The notes: a model not told the origin generated them from the letters alone. Positions 1-9,805 are shown, counted from the stretch's first letter. The stretch: 64,000 bases of DNA from Fontibacillus panacisegetis (GCF_900102215.1 NZ_FNBG01000022.1:17650-81649), one strand, 5' to 3'. Made by a program: numbers and translations.

Positions 1-158
1 GTCGGCGTTGAAGTAGGCGGACACCAATGAAGGGTCTCTAATTCCGATTCAATAGAATTATCCTGTGGTTCTCCGGCAGCTAGGACCGTATTCGCTGTGC
101 CTAATGTCAATCCGGCAGCTAGCGTAGCGGCAATAATCGATCTCGCCCTACTTCTCAT
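1..158 (-). CDS. Secreted protein, N-terminal part only (runs off left edge)
   Basis: Reading leftward from an ATG at 158, preceded by GGAG eight bases upstream, the sequence encodes a typical Sec signal peptide: a basic start (MRSRARS), a hydrophobic Ala/Leu/Thr stretch and an Ala-rich cleavage region (TVLAAG) near residues 25-29. The mature part is cut by the window edge after about 50 codons, so no family can be named. The gene lies 123 bases downstream of gtrA on the same strand. The last 40 bases read more protein-like in another frame (IGIRDPSLVSAYFNAD), so a frameshift near position 45 is possible. Confidence 0.55.
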   Translation of the reverse strand, partial: MRSRARSIIAATLAAGLTLGTANTVLAAGEPQDNSIESELETLHWCPPTSTP

Positions 159-281
159 AAGTTTCACTCCAATACGATTAATTCGCACTTGTTCTTGCTT
201 CATATTCAATCTATTGGGTTTTTTCGTTACTTATGCTAGCCTCCAGCAACTTTTTCATAATATTTCTTATTTAATATTCAT

Positions 282-761
282 TCACATCTCCCGTAGGTGA
301 TCGTTCTCCCTGAATACCCATTTCCGACTGACATAAAAGCCAATCGTTACTGTCATACCAGTTACGATGATTTTCGCTATGATCGGATGCAGGCCCAACT
401 TAGTTATTAGCAAATATAAGCACAACAACGAAATAGCAAGTACCGTCAAATTTAGCACCCCAAATCGTATAAATTGCCTCCATTCAATTTTTTTTGTTTC
501 CTTCTTATGCAAAATACTAGCAAAGGTAATATTACGATTCATCACATAGCTATTGATTGATCCCGCTATATAAGAAATAATCTGTGCTCCCACACTGCCA
601 ATCCCTAAAAGCAGCAGCAAGGAGAACACGATAAAATCAATTATCGTGTTCATTAGACCTACAATATTAAATTTTATAAATTGAGCCAGCCCTTTTCTAG
701 ACAGAAATCCTTTAAGTTTCAAAGCCTTTAGTTTAAAAAAATTATCCGACATATCCTTCAA
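282..761 (-). CDS. GtrA-like small membrane protein (putative polyprenyl-linked sugar flippase)
   Basis: A protein of 159 residues with four predicted membrane helices and the GtrA/DPMS pattern: an N-terminal QFIKFNIVGLMNT segment, SYVMNRNITF after helix 2, and a basic GFYVSRKWVF near the C-terminus. GtrA proteins are thought to move polyprenyl-phosphate-linked sugars across the membrane, or to assist the matching GT2 synthase. The start is probably TTG at 761, six bases after GAGGG; the ATG at 752 has its only purine-rich stretch two bases away. It overlaps the upstream GT2 gene by 20 bases, which suggests translational coupling. Together with the GT2 and GT-C genes it makes a coherent membrane glycosylation operon. 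The transported sugar cannot be read from the sequence. Confidence 0.8.
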   Translation of the reverse strand: MKDMSDNFFKLKALKLKGFLSRKGLAQFIKFNIVGLMNTIIDFIVFSLLLLLGIGSVGAQIISYIAGSINSYVMNRNITFASILHKKETKKIEWRQFIRFGVLNLTVLAISLLCLYLLITKLGLHPIIAKIIVTGMTVTIGFYVSRKWVFRENDHLREM

Positions 762-1749
762 TCTGATCCCTCATTTCTTCAGAAGCATATGAAGATTCGA
801 TTGAACGATTATCTCTTCTATGATAACCCAGTGCCTCTCGAACTATATATAATGGACGATCTTTAGATTCATCATATATTCTACCGATGTACTCTCCCAT
901 AACTCCCAGCAACATGAGAACAATTCCATTAAAGAATAAATTAATAGCAACGATTGATGCCCATCCCGGAACGGTACCTAACTCCATCCATTTTTGAAGC
1001 AAAACTACAAACAAATAAACAAAACTTGATAACGACAGCGTCACACCGATATAAGAGGCGATTTTTAACGGTTTATGTGAAAAGGAAGTAATTCCGTCAG
1101 CAGCGAATGATATCATTTTCCGCAATGGATATTTTGTAACTCCAGCAAAACGCTCCTCACGAACATATTCCACACTCGTCTGCCGAAATCCAGCCCATCC
1201 AACCAAACCACGGATGAACCGGTTTTTTTCCTTCAGCCCCTTCATCACATCACATACCTGACGATCAATAAGCCGAAAGTCGCCAGTATCCAGTGGAATA
1301 TCAACTTGAGTCAATTTACCGAGCACACGATAAAACAATTTGGCAGTTACTTTTTTGAATACACTCTCTCCCTTGCGCATCAAACGTCTACCATATACGA
1401 CCTGATAACCCTCCTGCCACTTATCAATCATTTCAAGAATAATTTCTGGAGGGTCCTGTAGATCTGCATCAATAATGACAACTGATTGTCCTGAAGCATA
1501 ATCCATTCCTGCACTAATCGCTACCTGATGTCCAAAATTCCGGGAAAATTGAATCAATCTTACATGAGGATCGCTTCTGCAAATGGACTTCACAATTTCC
1601 TCTGTGCGGTCACGACTTCCATCATTCACAAAAATAATCTCGTAATTCTCTCCAGTACAATCCATCACTTGCTTTAATCTAGTATACGTGTGCTCAATTA
1701 CTTCTTCCTCATTGTACATAGGAACGATAACACTGCAGAATACATCCAT
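742..1749 (-). CDS. Polyprenyl-phosphate glycosyltransferase, GT2 (GtrB/DPM1-like)
   Basis: A family 2 glycosyltransferase of about 335 residues. It opens with the nucleotide-binding strand CSVIVPMYNEEE, followed by FVNDGSRDRTEE, the metal-binding DADLQDPPE and the acceptor-region DTGDFRLIDR; two membrane helices near the C-terminus (about residues 225-300) anchor it. Such enzymes transfer a sugar from a nucleotide donor to polyprenyl phosphate on the cytoplasmic face. The ATG at 1749 follows AGGGGAGG by seven bases and is preferred over the in-frame ATG at 1776. It lies 31 bases after the GT-C gene and overlaps gtrA. I infer that it makes the lipid-linked donor used by the GT-C enzyme upstream. 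Confidence 0.88.
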   Translation of the reverse strand: MDVFCSVIVPMYNEEEVIEHTYTRLKQVMDCTGENYEIIFVNDGSRDRTEEIVKSICRSDPHVRLIQFSRNFGHQVAISAGMDYASGQSVVIIDADLQDPPEIILEMIDKWQEGYQVVYGRRLMRKGESVFKKVTAKLFYRVLGKLTQVDIPLDTGDFRLIDRQVCDVMKGLKEKNRFIRGLVGWAGFRQTSVEYVREERFAGVTKYPLRKMISFAADGITSFSHKPLKIASYIGVTLSLSSFVYLFVVLLQKWMELGTVPGWASIVAINLFFNGIVLMLLGVMGEYIGRIYDESKDRPLYIVREALGYHRRDNRSIESSYASEEMRDQIEGYVG

Positions 1750-1780
1750 GAACACGCCTCCCCTAGTCATAATCAAGTCA

Positions 1781-4700
1781 CTAAAATACCCATGAAGGGA
1801 ACCATCTCAGAACATGCTCCACATATTCCGAGCTGACCTCCATTCCTGAAAGCACCGGATAGAACACAATAAATAACATGACCGCCATGCCTACATAGAT
1901 ATATCTGACCCACCGTATTTTCGGCCAACGATCTTCGGCTATTTTCGCTACATATACAATGGCAAGGATAAGGAATGGGATCATAGCAAAGTAGTGATAC
2001 AAAAATGTCTCTCGTGAGACGAGCATCCAAGGTACATATTGAGAAAGATATGCTATCCAAACAACATACATTCGGCTGTCCCTTCGTTTTATCGAAATCC
2101 ACATAGCCGCTGCGAGAGCCAAAATGCCACTCCACCAAATGAGAGGATTCCCCATAGTAACAATATTGGATACATTATGAATACCTAGACCTGCAGCTTC
2201 TCCCGATTCACCGTAGAACCACACTGGTCTTTTCATAAAAGGCCATTCCCACCATGTCGATGCAAATGGATGACTTCCTACCAGATGACTGTGATAATCA
2301 AACATATCCTTTTGCGCCTGCACCAAATTACTTATAGTAAATCCTTGATCCGTGGCCGATAAAGCCGGAATATAGGATGCCGCATAAATCATGATAGGTA
2401 TAACAATAAAAAACAAGATACAGCTAGCTAGTGTGATCAGCGTTTTTCTCACAAAGGTGTTTGTGATTTCCAGGTACAGTTTCTCATCGTTCTGCAAATC
2501 TCGTCCTGAACCACTCAACTGCCGTTTAGCGGCAGCGTATTCCTTATATCGACTGTACAGTGACATGGCCAACATAATTGCAAGACCTGCTCCTCCATAC
2601 AGAACAATCCATTTCGACGACACTCCGACTCCAAAGAACAAGCCCGAACCGAATAGCGGAAGCAATGTTTTCCAGAGCTTTTGTTTATAAAAATTCATAC
2701 TCACATATCGTTTCATGAAATAGAACATTAACATAATAAAGAAAACTGCATATACATCAATCGTAGCAATCCGAGTCTGAGTGAAATGCATAAATTCTGC
2801 AGCCAGCAGTACCATCGCCATCATTGCATATTTGCGTGAATTGAATAGTAATCTTGCCAGCAAATAGATCAGAGGCAGCATCGCAGCCCCGAACAAGGTT
2901 CCCACAATTCGCCATCCCCAAGGACTTAGACCAAATAGTTGTATACCTATCCCGATGAACCATTTTCCAAGCGGAGGATGTGTTGTCTCATAAGGAGATT
3001 GATTATGCCAATACTCGTAAGCTGTTCTTGCATGATATATTTCATCAAAATAAGTGCTGTTTAGATAACCATAGTTTCGAATAGATGTGGCCTGTTCATC
3101 GAACAGCAGTGCCGCCGATTCGGCCCTATTATCCCCTTCTGGATCAGACGGCACAATTTGTGTAATCGCAATAGGCTGATCATTTTTTCCCGGCTCATAA
3201 AAACTCATTTCGTGCAGAGATATTCCTGGGTGTTCTACTGTTATTCGAGCATATCTCGCTTCAGTACCTACATTTTGACTCTTCCACGCAAATACCCCTC
3301 CGTAATCATCCGGTACGTCAATCGTTTTCTCCCAAATGTCCGCGTTATGACTAAAATCTATTTTCCATTCTCCGGTGCTAGTTCCACCAAAGAAATTCAC
3401 ACGCTCAATCTGTTTAGCCTCACCAAAATCAACATAAAAGCTAGTCGGTTGAGCAGGTTTCCAAACCGTGCCCGGGCCTTTAAATGAACCCAGTTGATAC
3501 ACAGCTACCAAGGTATACAGTAAAGTAACAATGCCGATCCATAGCCAATCCATCCCTCGTAATCGAAGAAAACCTGAGAATAACGAAGATCTCTCGGGTA
3601 GAACCTGTAAATTTTGCAAAATAGATTGATCCCGTTTTTGACGTTCATCCTTATGATCTGCATTGAAGGCAATGCGCCGTCTCCGTACATATATATCGAA
3701 TCCTAAATAAAGCGTATAGAATAGAAGCAACACATTAGCCAGCGAGCATAACAGTACGATACCGTCATTTTCCGGGCTAAGCCCCATGTTTAAATAGGAT
3801 AAAACATAAGCCACGTTCACATACTGCGTTATACTGAATCCCAGGAACAGATACAGCAACCTACGATCTCTCAGCTGAAGGAAGGAAAATAATGATAGAA
3901 GCATAACTGGGAACATGTAGCGCTCATGCATTTTAGTGCCGAGAACAAACATAATAACAATAAGCGCGAGTGCAATAAAATAAGATTTTCCTAAGCTTTT
4001 TCCCCGCTTACGTATCGAAATATAGATGGCATATGCGACAGCAAATAAGATGAAAACAATCCCCCACGTGCTAAAGCTAAACAGAAGCCATCGATCCTCA
4101 ATCGACGCCCAATTATATCCGAATAATGCATACAAATTAAAAGCATTAACCGAAGCATACGGATAAGATGATAACGTCGTCTTGTACAATTTCAGAAGAG
4201 CGGACAAGCCTCCATTGTTCCAGAAAAAAGGCAACGCGAGCAGAGTAAAAGTTATCAACCCATACAGTATACTTACCGTTATAGATTTCCATTTACGATA
4301 GTGCCATGCAGCCAACAACCATACTGGTGTAAAAATAAGCGTTTGCGGCTTGATTAGGGTGGCTATCGCAAACCATACCGCGGATCTTTCCATGCGACGC
4401 CCAGTTAATGAGATAATTCCGCTGATCAGGAACACCACATAAAATGCATCCACTTGACCCCATCCAGCAGAATTGATAATTACAGCTGGATTAAATAGAT
4501 ACAACGCTGCAAGGGCCAATCCAAGCAAGCTTTTGCCCCCCGATTTTTTGCTAGCCATTACATAAATCAAATATCCTGCAACTAAATCTGCAAGCATTGC
4601 CGGCAACTTAAAAAGCAGAATCGTTCCGACATCCCCATAATTCAGATCAAACAGCATCCGTATCCAACCAAGCATATATAACACATAGACATATCCAGGT

Positions 4701-5659
4701 GGATAATCAGCAAAAATATGTTCCGAATAAAAGCTGCCGATCCCTTTCTCTACTGCATGCTGCGCCCAGCCCATAAATGTGTTCATATCCGTCTCAAATG
4801 GAGGTACGGTTACAGCAATAACCATCCTTAAAATGAAAGCCGCCGCTATTATGCCAATTAGCCATCCACGAACAGTACCAAATCTCATCATGCTATTACG
4901 TCCTAAAGCTAACGGATGGTCCCTCCGGATCATCGTGTAATACAACCAGCTAAACAACAAACTGAACAAAACAGATACGATTGCCAGATTTAGAGGAGAA
5001 ACAAAAGTAGAAACTGATGCTTCATTCACTGACTCGTCGTTCACAGGAACTGTGTCTGCTTGTAAAGCTACAGGTTGAATCCCTTCTGGAATATGGTCTA
5101 CTTTCTCCACTCCGATATCATCAAACAACGCTATTCCGGTATTCAGCCTGCCATATCCACCAATACCAGCAGCTAAAATGAACTCCGTCTGTTCTCGGCC
5201 TGTTGTTCCATAGAACTCAACCTTCTTCCAATCCTTGAGCGGATCTTTTACTTGGGGAAATGCTCCCCCTATACCGAGTGGAAACAGATTTGCTCCAATT
5301 TCACCATCACCAAGCTCCAGCACTTTAATCCAACCCGAAATGACATAGTTGCTATTTGGTTCCACCTCTACGGTCTGAACCCATTTAGCATGATCCGGCT
5401 TTACAATCTCAATCCGAGCAGATCTGGTTCCTGTATGAGCTTCATTCTCCACTACCTCAAAATGACTGGCTCCTTCCTCCAGCGACCAACGGTCACCTTG
5501 CCAAAATGAAGGGTCACTCATCGAACCCTTCTCAAACCCGGGGTTTTCAATTAAATTGATATTTTGTCCGCTAACATTTCCAGGTATAACTAATAACAAC
5601 AGACAAACGCCAAGCCATACAACTGCTCGTTTGACGAAAGTAAGCATGTCCTCTTTCAC
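1781..5659 (-). CDS. Two-headed GT-C glycosyltransferase with N-terminal carbohydrate-binding-like domain (PMT/GT39-like)
   Basis: A very large membrane protein (1292 residues). In order: a signal or anchor helix (about 10-30); a CBM4/9-like beta domain beginning NLIENPGFEKGS; a first GT-C module with about ten helices (roughly 225-665) containing FETDMNTFMGWAQ; a discoidin-like module (about 720-860, FYVDFGEAKQIERVNF); and a second GT-C module with the PMT-type acidic motif TYFDEIYHARTAYEYW followed by THPPLGKWFIGIG. Family knowledge: GT-C enzymes use polyprenyl-phosphate sugars and act on the outer face. Two catalytic-type modules in one chain is unusual. GTG at 5659 is kept as start, with ATG at 5647 a close alternative; neither has an ideal ribosome site. 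It is first in the operon with GT2 and gtrA. Protein or wall-polymer glycosylation is likely; the substrate is unknown. Confidence 0.8.
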   Translation of the reverse strand: MKEDMLTFVKRAVVWLGVCLLLLVIPGNVSGQNINLIENPGFEKGSMSDPSFWQGDRWSLEEGASHFEVVENEAHTGTRSARIEIVKPDHAKWVQTVEVEPNSNYVISGWIKVLELGDGEIGANLFPLGIGGAFPQVKDPLKDWKKVEFYGTTGREQTEFILAAGIGGYGRLNTGIALFDDIGVEKVDHIPEGIQPVALQADTVPVNDESVNEASVSTFVSPLNLAIVSVLFSLLFSWLYYTMIRRDHPLALGRNSMMRFGTVRGWLIGIIAAAFILRMVIAVTVPPFETDMNTFMGWAQHAVEKGIGSFYSEHIFADYPPGYVYVLYMLGWIRMLFDLNYGDVGTILLFKLPAMLADLVAGYLIYVMASKKSGGKSLLGLALAALYLFNPAVIINSAGWGQVDAFYVVFLISGIISLTGRRMERSAVWFAIATLIKPQTLIFTPVWLLAAWHYRKWKSITVSILYGLITFTLLALPFFWNNGGLSALLKLYKTTLSSYPYASVNAFNLYALFGYNWASIEDRWLLFSFSTWGIVFILFAVAYAIYISIRKRGKSLGKSYFIALALIVIMFVLGTKMHERYMFPVMLLSLFSFLQLRDRRLLYLFLGFSITQYVNVAYVLSYLNMGLSPENDGIVLLCSLANVLLLFYTLYLGFDIYVRRRRIAFNADHKDERQKRDQSILQNLQVLPERSSLFSGFLRLRGMDWLWIGIVTLLYTLVAVYQLGSFKGPGTVWKPAQPTSFYVDFGEAKQIERVNFFGGTSTGEWKIDFSHNADIWEKTIDVPDDYGGVFAWKSQNVGTEARYARITVEHPGISLHEMSFYEPGKNDQPIAITQIVPSDPEGDNRAESAALLFDEQATSIRNYGYLNSTYFDEIYHARTAYEYWHNQSPYETTHPPLGKWFIGIGIQLFGLSPWGWRIVGTLFGAAMLPLIYLLARLLFNSRKYAMMAMVLLAAEFMHFTQTRIATIDVYAVFFIMLMFYFMKRYVSMNFYKQKLWKTLLPLFGSGLFFGVGVSSKWIVLYGGAGLAIMLAMSLYSRYKEYAAAKRQLSGSGRDLQNDEKLYLEITNTFVRKTLITLASCILFFIVIPIMIYAASYIPALSATDQGFTISNLVQAQKDMFDYHSHLVGSHPFASTWWEWPFMKRPVWFYGESGEAAGLGIHNVSNIVTMGNPLIWWSGILALAAAMWISIKRRDSRMYVVWIAYLSQYVPWMLVSRETFLYHYFAMIPFLILAIVYVAKIAEDRWPKIRWVRYIYVGMAVMLFIVFYPVLSGMEVSSEYVEHVLRWFPSWVF

Positions 5660-5783
5660 CCCAGATACGAGAAGATAGATTAACTCTTAAAAATCAACTT
5701 TGTTCTATAAATATACGCATCCTATTAAAAGTTATGACTTCTCTACTGAAATCTATCTCAAGTTATAGAATCCGGGTTAGCAC

Positions 5784-5814
5784 AAAAAAGGCCAGCCGCT
5801 ATTGCGACCAGCCT
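5784..5814 (-). terminator. Rho-independent terminator of the purine permease gene
   Basis: An 11-bp stem (arms 5789-5799 and 5804-5814, with three G-U pairs in the RNA) and a four-base loop is followed on the minus strand by a run of T. It sits just after the permease stop codon at 5847 and before the leftward glycosylation operon. Confidence 0.75.
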
Positions 5815-5846
5815 CAAAACTTCAAATCACATATATGTCTTATATA

Positions 5847-7247
5847 TTAGCCTGCACTTCCAAGGAATACGTAACGTGCTACGATCAGCACAGCGAGAAC
5901 CCACATCATCCAGTGCACGTTGTATTTTTTCTTACCAAGTAAATTAGCAATTGTAGCAAGAATTACGTAGAACACGATGCCGAAGGAGATACCGTTAGCA
6001 ATGTTGTAAGTGAATGGCATCATAGTTACGATCATGAACGCCGGGATTGCAACAACCATGTCTTGGAAGTCGATCTCTTTAATGGACTGAGCCATAAGTA
6101 CACCAACGATGATCAAAGCAGCGGCAGTTGCAGCACCTGGAATAAGAGCAGCAATTGGAGCCAGGAACAATGCAAGTAAGAAACACACGCCTGTAGAAAC
6201 TGCAGTCAAGCCAGTACGTCCACCTTCAGCAACCCCTGCAGTACTTTCTACATAAGCAGTTGTAGTTGAAGTACCGAGCATTGCGCCACCTGTAACAGCA
6301 ATAGCATCAACAAACATTGCTTTACCAACACGTTTCTTGCCTTCCTCAGGATCCTTCATAATTCCGGCACGAGTAGCTGTACCTACGAGAGTACCAAACG
6401 TGTCAAACAATTCAACGAAAGTAAAGGTTGCAATTGCTGAAATGATACCTGTGTGAATAATTCCATCCCAGTCAAATTCCATAAAGTTGAGTTCTGTAAA
6501 ATCAGGAACCCAAGGAGTTTGAGGATTTGACAGCGTACTGAAATCAACTGTACCCATCAACATGGCAACAACTGTAGTACCCAAAATCCCGAATAAAATA
6601 GCACCACGAACTTTTAATACCATCAAAATACCGATCAACAACAAACCGATAATAGCTAGTTGCACGTTTGTGTCATGCAGACTACCCAAGTGAATAACTG
6701 TTTCATATGACTTGACATCTGTAAATGTATGTGCAGGAATGTTATCTCCCGCTTCAACACCGATTGTCATCAAGCCACTGTTTTTAAGACCGATGATGGT
6801 AATGAACAAACCAATACCAACCGTAATTGCATGTTTCAGTGAATCAGGAATTGCTTCAAGCAGCATTTGACGCACACGAGTAATTGTAAGCAAAATGAAG
6901 ATCAAACCGGAAACAAATACTGCAGTCAAGCCCATTTGCCAAGTAAAAGGATGATCTGTCGTAGCTGACGAAAGTACTACGGAAGCAAAGTAAGCGTTCA
7001 GACCCATACCAGGTGCAAGTGCTACTGGGAAGTTAATAAAGAGACCCATTGCGATCGTGAAAATACCTGCAGAAAGTGCAGTTGCCAAGAAAACAGAGTA
7101 CCAACCCATATCAATCTGACCGAATGCTGTCAGTGTATTAGGATTGACCGTAAGGATGTAAGCCATAGCCATAAATGTAGTAATACCGGCCATGATTTCC
7201 GTACGAACTGTTGTACCGTTCTGTTTTAGCTTAAAAAACCGATCCAT
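5847..7247 (-). CDS. Guanine/hypoxanthine permease, NCS2 AzgA subfamily (PbuG/PbuO-like)
   Basis: A 466-residue polytopic transporter with 12-14 predicted helices. AzgA-type signatures are clear: N-terminal RTEIMAGITTFMAMAYILTV, ALAPGMGLNAYFA, the central FVELFDTFGTLVGTA, and MLGTSTTTAYVESTAGVAEGG. The subfamily imports guanine, hypoxanthine or adenine with protons. A guanine-class purine riboswitch and terminator lie in its leader (7285-7494), so it should be shut off when guanine or hypoxanthine is plentiful. An AAGGAGGAG ribosome site precedes the ATG at 7247. It is apparently monocistronic, with its own terminator at 5784-5814. Whether it is PbuG, PbuO or another paralogue cannot be decided here, so no symbol is given. 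Confidence 0.92.
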   Translation of the reverse strand: MDRFFKLKQNGTTVRTEIMAGITTFMAMAYILTVNPNTLTAFGQIDMGWYSVFLATALSAGIFTIAMGLFINFPVALAPGMGLNAYFASVVLSSATTDHPFTWQMGLTAVFVSGLIFILLTITRVRQMLLEAIPDSLKHAITVGIGLFITIIGLKNSGLMTIGVEAGDNIPAHTFTDVKSYETVIHLGSLHDTNVQLAIIGLLLIGILMVLKVRGAILFGILGTTVVAMLMGTVDFSTLSNPQTPWVPDFTELNFMEFDWDGIIHTGIISAIATFTFVELFDTFGTLVGTATRAGIMKDPEEGKKRVGKAMFVDAIAVTGGAMLGTSTTTAYVESTAGVAEGGRTGLTAVSTGVCFLLALFLAPIAALIPGAATAAALIIVGVLMAQSIKEIDFQDMVVAIPAFMIVTMMPFTYNIANGISFGIVFYVILATIANLLGKKKYNVHWMMWVLAVLIVARYVFLGSAG

Positions 7248-7284
7248 GATAAAAATACTCCTCCTTATAATGAGTCAAAAACGA

Positions 7285-7317
7285 CAAAAAGCCCGAGGTT
7301 CAAAACTATTCCCCGGG
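7285..7317 (-). terminator. Riboswitch expression-platform terminator
   Basis: On the minus strand a stem (arms 7311-7317 and 7292-7298, CCCGGGG with CCTCGGG) is followed by CTTTTTGTCGTTTTT and then by the permease ribosome-binding site. Its place between the purine aptamer and the start codon fits a transcription-attenuation platform. Confidence 0.75.
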
Positions 7318-7421
7318 TACCGTTGCACTCAGAAGAAGCGCTCAGGAAAAGTGCTGACAGAATACGAAAACCTGTAATTTTCGAAATTCTATTGTATTTC
7401 CCTGATATGCCATACGCCTCT

Positions 7422-7494
7422 TCTTTTCGTAGCCAGATCATTACGGTGACCTCGTAGAAACTTCCGGGCCAATCCCCGGAATTATACGAAAAGC
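7422..7494 (-). promoter_or_regulatory. Purine riboswitch aptamer (guanine class)
   Basis: On the minus strand the P1 arms TTTTCGTA and TACGAAAA enclose the conserved purine-riboswitch core: TATAAT after P1, a P2 hairpin, the J2/3 segment GTTTCTAC, a P3 hairpin and the closing GGCTACG. The base corresponding to position 74 is C, which pairs with guanine or hypoxanthine; the adenine class has U there. It lies about 175 bases upstream of the permease ATG with a terminator between. The stretch from 7495 to 7715 upstream is AT-rich and shows no gene. Confidence 0.92.
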
Positions 7495-7715
7495 ATTAAG
7501 TTGTAATTTGTCGAATTTTCCTGTCCAAGTCTTATTTAAGACTTATCACATGACTTATTCTAGGCTCGATCAAAGAAATTGTCAACAGAAAAAGCGAATG
7601 TTTTAAACCTGTCCGGCATTGAATGTTCGCGATTTGTTAAAATTAATGATTTTTTTTCTGTGATTTTCACTCATTAATTAGTATGCTCTCCATTTCCAGC
7701 AATATTCGACATTCC

Positions 7716-8171
7716 TTATCTTTTCAATCTCATATGTAAAATTGGAAAGTGATTTCCTTGTTCATCAAATTCTGAACGTTCATAAACTTCAAATCCCATA
7801 TGTTCATAAAATCCTAAAGCTTGAGGATTCTGTTCATTCACATCAAGACTTTCAACGTGATATTCTTTGATGCCATAGGAAATTAATGTTTTTCCAACAC
7901 CGTCACCACGATTTTCGGAAGATATAAAAAGCATTTCCAATTTCCCGTCCTGAATCCCCATAAAAGCAATTGGTTTATACGAATCATCCTTTGCCACAAT
8001 TAATGTATCAATCACAGCCAGAGCAGCTTTGACCTGCGTACGTAATTTTGGAATATCTTCCTCTGTCAAAAAGAAATGTGTTGCTCTGACTGATGTCTCC
8101 CAAATTACGAGTAGTTCCTGAAACAACCCATTTTCTCTTACTACGACTTTTTCTATAGTGATATTCTTCAT
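7716..8171 (-). CDS. GNAT family N-acetyltransferase
   Basis: A 151-residue acetyltransferase. The acetyl-CoA-binding motif A is visible as LEMLFISSENRGDGVGKTL (the R/Q-x-x-G-x-G/A type), followed by the motif-B segment DVNEQNPQALGFYEHMGFEV typical of the family. The N-terminal VIWETSVRATHFFLTEEDI resembles YjaB-type members. AGGAGG is four bases before the ATG. It stands alone between the riboswitch leader and guaA and probably has its own promoter. The acceptor substrate is not predictable. Confidence 0.85.
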   Translation of the reverse strand: MKNITIEKVVVRENGLFQELLVIWETSVRATHFFLTEEDIPKLRTQVKAALAVIDTLIVAKDDSYKPIAFMGIQDGKLEMLFISSENRGDGVGKTLISYGIKEYHVESLDVNEQNPQALGFYEHMGFEVYERSEFDEQGNHFPILHMRLKR

Positions 8172-8213
8172 AAAACCTCCTAAGTAATTCCAATGAATAC
8201 ATTGTACTACTTA

Positions 8214-8252
8214 TAAAAAAAGCCTCGCAATCCCTTAACGGGTTTGCAAGGC
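8214..8252 (-). terminator. Terminator of guaA
   Basis: On the minus strand GCCTTGCAAACCC, a short loop and GGGATTGCGAGGC form a long stem, followed by a run of T (8214-8220). It begins 15 bases after the guaA stop codon. Confidence 0.85.
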
Positions 8253-8266
8253 GAATGATTGATATT

Positions 8267-9805
8267 CTATTCCCACTCAATCGTTGCTGGTGGTTTCGAA
8301 GTCACATCATAAACGATACGGTTGACGTTCTCCACTTCATTAACGATACGAACAGAGATCTTCTCGAGCACATCCCAAGGGATACGCGCCCAGTCTGCTG
8401 TCATACCATCGATGGATGTTACCGCACGAATGCCTACAGTGTAAGAGTACGTTCTGGCATCACCCATTACACCTACGCTCTTCATGTTAGGCAACGCTGT
8501 GAAGTACTGCCAAATTTCACGATCAAGTCCTGCCTTCGCAATCTCATCACGAAGAATATAATCGGAATCACGAACAATTTTCAATTTCTCTTCTGTCACT
8601 TCGCCAAGTACACGAATTGCAAGACCCGGTCCAGGGAACGGTTGTCTCCAGACGATTTCATCTGGCAGACCACATTCTGTCCCGACTTTACGTACTTCAT
8701 CCTTGAACAATGCCTTAAGCGGCTCTACAAGCTCAAACTTTATATCTTCAGGCAAACCGCCTACGTTATGGTGAGATTTAATCGTCTGAGCAGTAGCTGT
8801 ACCGCTCTCTACGATATCCGTGTATAACGTACCTTGCGCCAGAAACATAAAGTCATCGAATTTAGATGATTCTTCATCAAATACGTAAATGAATTCGTTA
8901 CCGATAATTTTACGTTTTTTCTCAGGGTCGTCTACACCTGCTAATTTGGACATGAAGCGTTCTTTGGCATCGATCTTAACAACCTTCATATCGAATTTGC
9001 CGACAAAGGTTTCCATTACACTCTCAGCTTCACCCTTACGGAGCAAGCCGTGGTCAATAAACATACATGTAAGTTGATCACCGATCGCCTTGTGGATCAG
9101 CATGGCAACTACAGAGGAATCTACCCCGCCGCTCAAAGCGCACAATACCTTGTTATCGCCAACTTGCGCACGAATATCACGAATAGCATCCTCAATAAAT
9201 GTCTCCATACTCCAGTTGCCTTCACAACCGCAAATTTCATAGAGGAAGTTCTTGATCATTTCATTCCCGTGAACAGAGTGACGAACTTCCGGGTGAAATT
9301 GAACCCCGTACATGTTAAGAGCTTTATTTGCAAAACCAGCGATAGGAGCATGATCAGTCGAAGCATCCACTACAAAACCCTCAGGAAGCTCAACAACATG
9401 ATCCCCATGGCTCATCCATACAGTTTGTTTGGAATCAAGACCTTTAGTCAAACGCGACTCCTGAGCAAAGTCGACATCAGCTTTTCCGTATTCGCGTTTT
9501 GCAGCGCGTTCTACTTTACCGCCAAGCTGTTGTGCCATTAATTGCATACCGTAACAAATACCGAAGATAGGAACCCCGATATCATATACAGCTGGATCAA
9601 TATGCGGAGCATCCTCTGCATAAACACTGGATGGACCGCCGGAGAAAACAATCCCCTTAGGAGCAAGTTTGCGAATCCGTTCAACCGGTGTGTTAAAAGG
9701 CAACAATTCACTGTAAACACCTAAATCACGAATCCGTCTAGCTATCAGCTGATTGTATTGTCCTCCAAAATCCAGAACAACGATCATTTCATTTGGCTTA
9801 TTCAT
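8267..9805 (-). CDS. guaA: GMP synthase (glutamine-hydrolysing)
   Basis: A full-length protein (512 residues) converting XMP to GMP with ATP and glutamine. The N-terminal class I amidotransferase has the nucleophile motif [11 protein letters not shown] and the catalytic His/Glu segment [11 protein letters not shown]. The ATP pyrophosphatase domain carries the P-loop [12 protein letters not shown], and the C-terminal dimerisation domain ends [17 protein letters not shown]. Its length is normal for the family. The gene appears monocistronic, with a strong terminator at 8214-8252. It fits with the neighbouring guanine permease; no riboswitch was seen in its own short leader (9806-9895). Confidence 0.98.
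   Translation of the reverse strand: MNKPNEMIVVLDFGGQYNQLIARRIRDLGVYSELLPFNTPVERIRKLAPKGIVFSGGPSSVYAEDAPHIDPAVYDIGVPIFGICYGMQLMAQQLGGKVERAAKREYGKADVDFAQESRLTKGLDSKQTVWMSHGDHVVELPEGFVVDASTDHAPIAGFANKALNMYGVQFHPEVRHSVHGNEMIKNFLYEICGCEGNWSMETFIEDAIRDIRAQVGDNKVLCALSGGVDSSVVAMLIHKAIGDQLTCMFIDHGLLRKGEAESVMETFVGKFDMKVVKIDAKERFMSKLAGVDDPEKKRKIIGNEFIYVFDEESSKFDDFMFLAQGTLYTDIVESGTATAQTIKSHHNVGGLPEDIKFELVEPLKALFKDEVRKVGTECGLPDEIVWRQPFPGPGLAIRVLGEVTEEKLKIVRDSDYILRDEIAKAGLDREIWQYFTALPNMKSVGVMGDARTYSYTVGIRAVTSIDGMTADWARIPWDVLEKISVRIVNEVENVNRIVYDVTSKPPATIEWE

Noticed and set aside
97..300. A 67-codon plus-strand frame at the left edge
   Set aside because: It lies opposite a better-supported minus-strand signal-peptide gene with a good ribosome site, and its sequence has no family features.
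8255..8827. A 190-codon plus-strand frame opposite guaA
   Set aside because: Overlaps the guaA terminator and coding region; no start signals or motifs.
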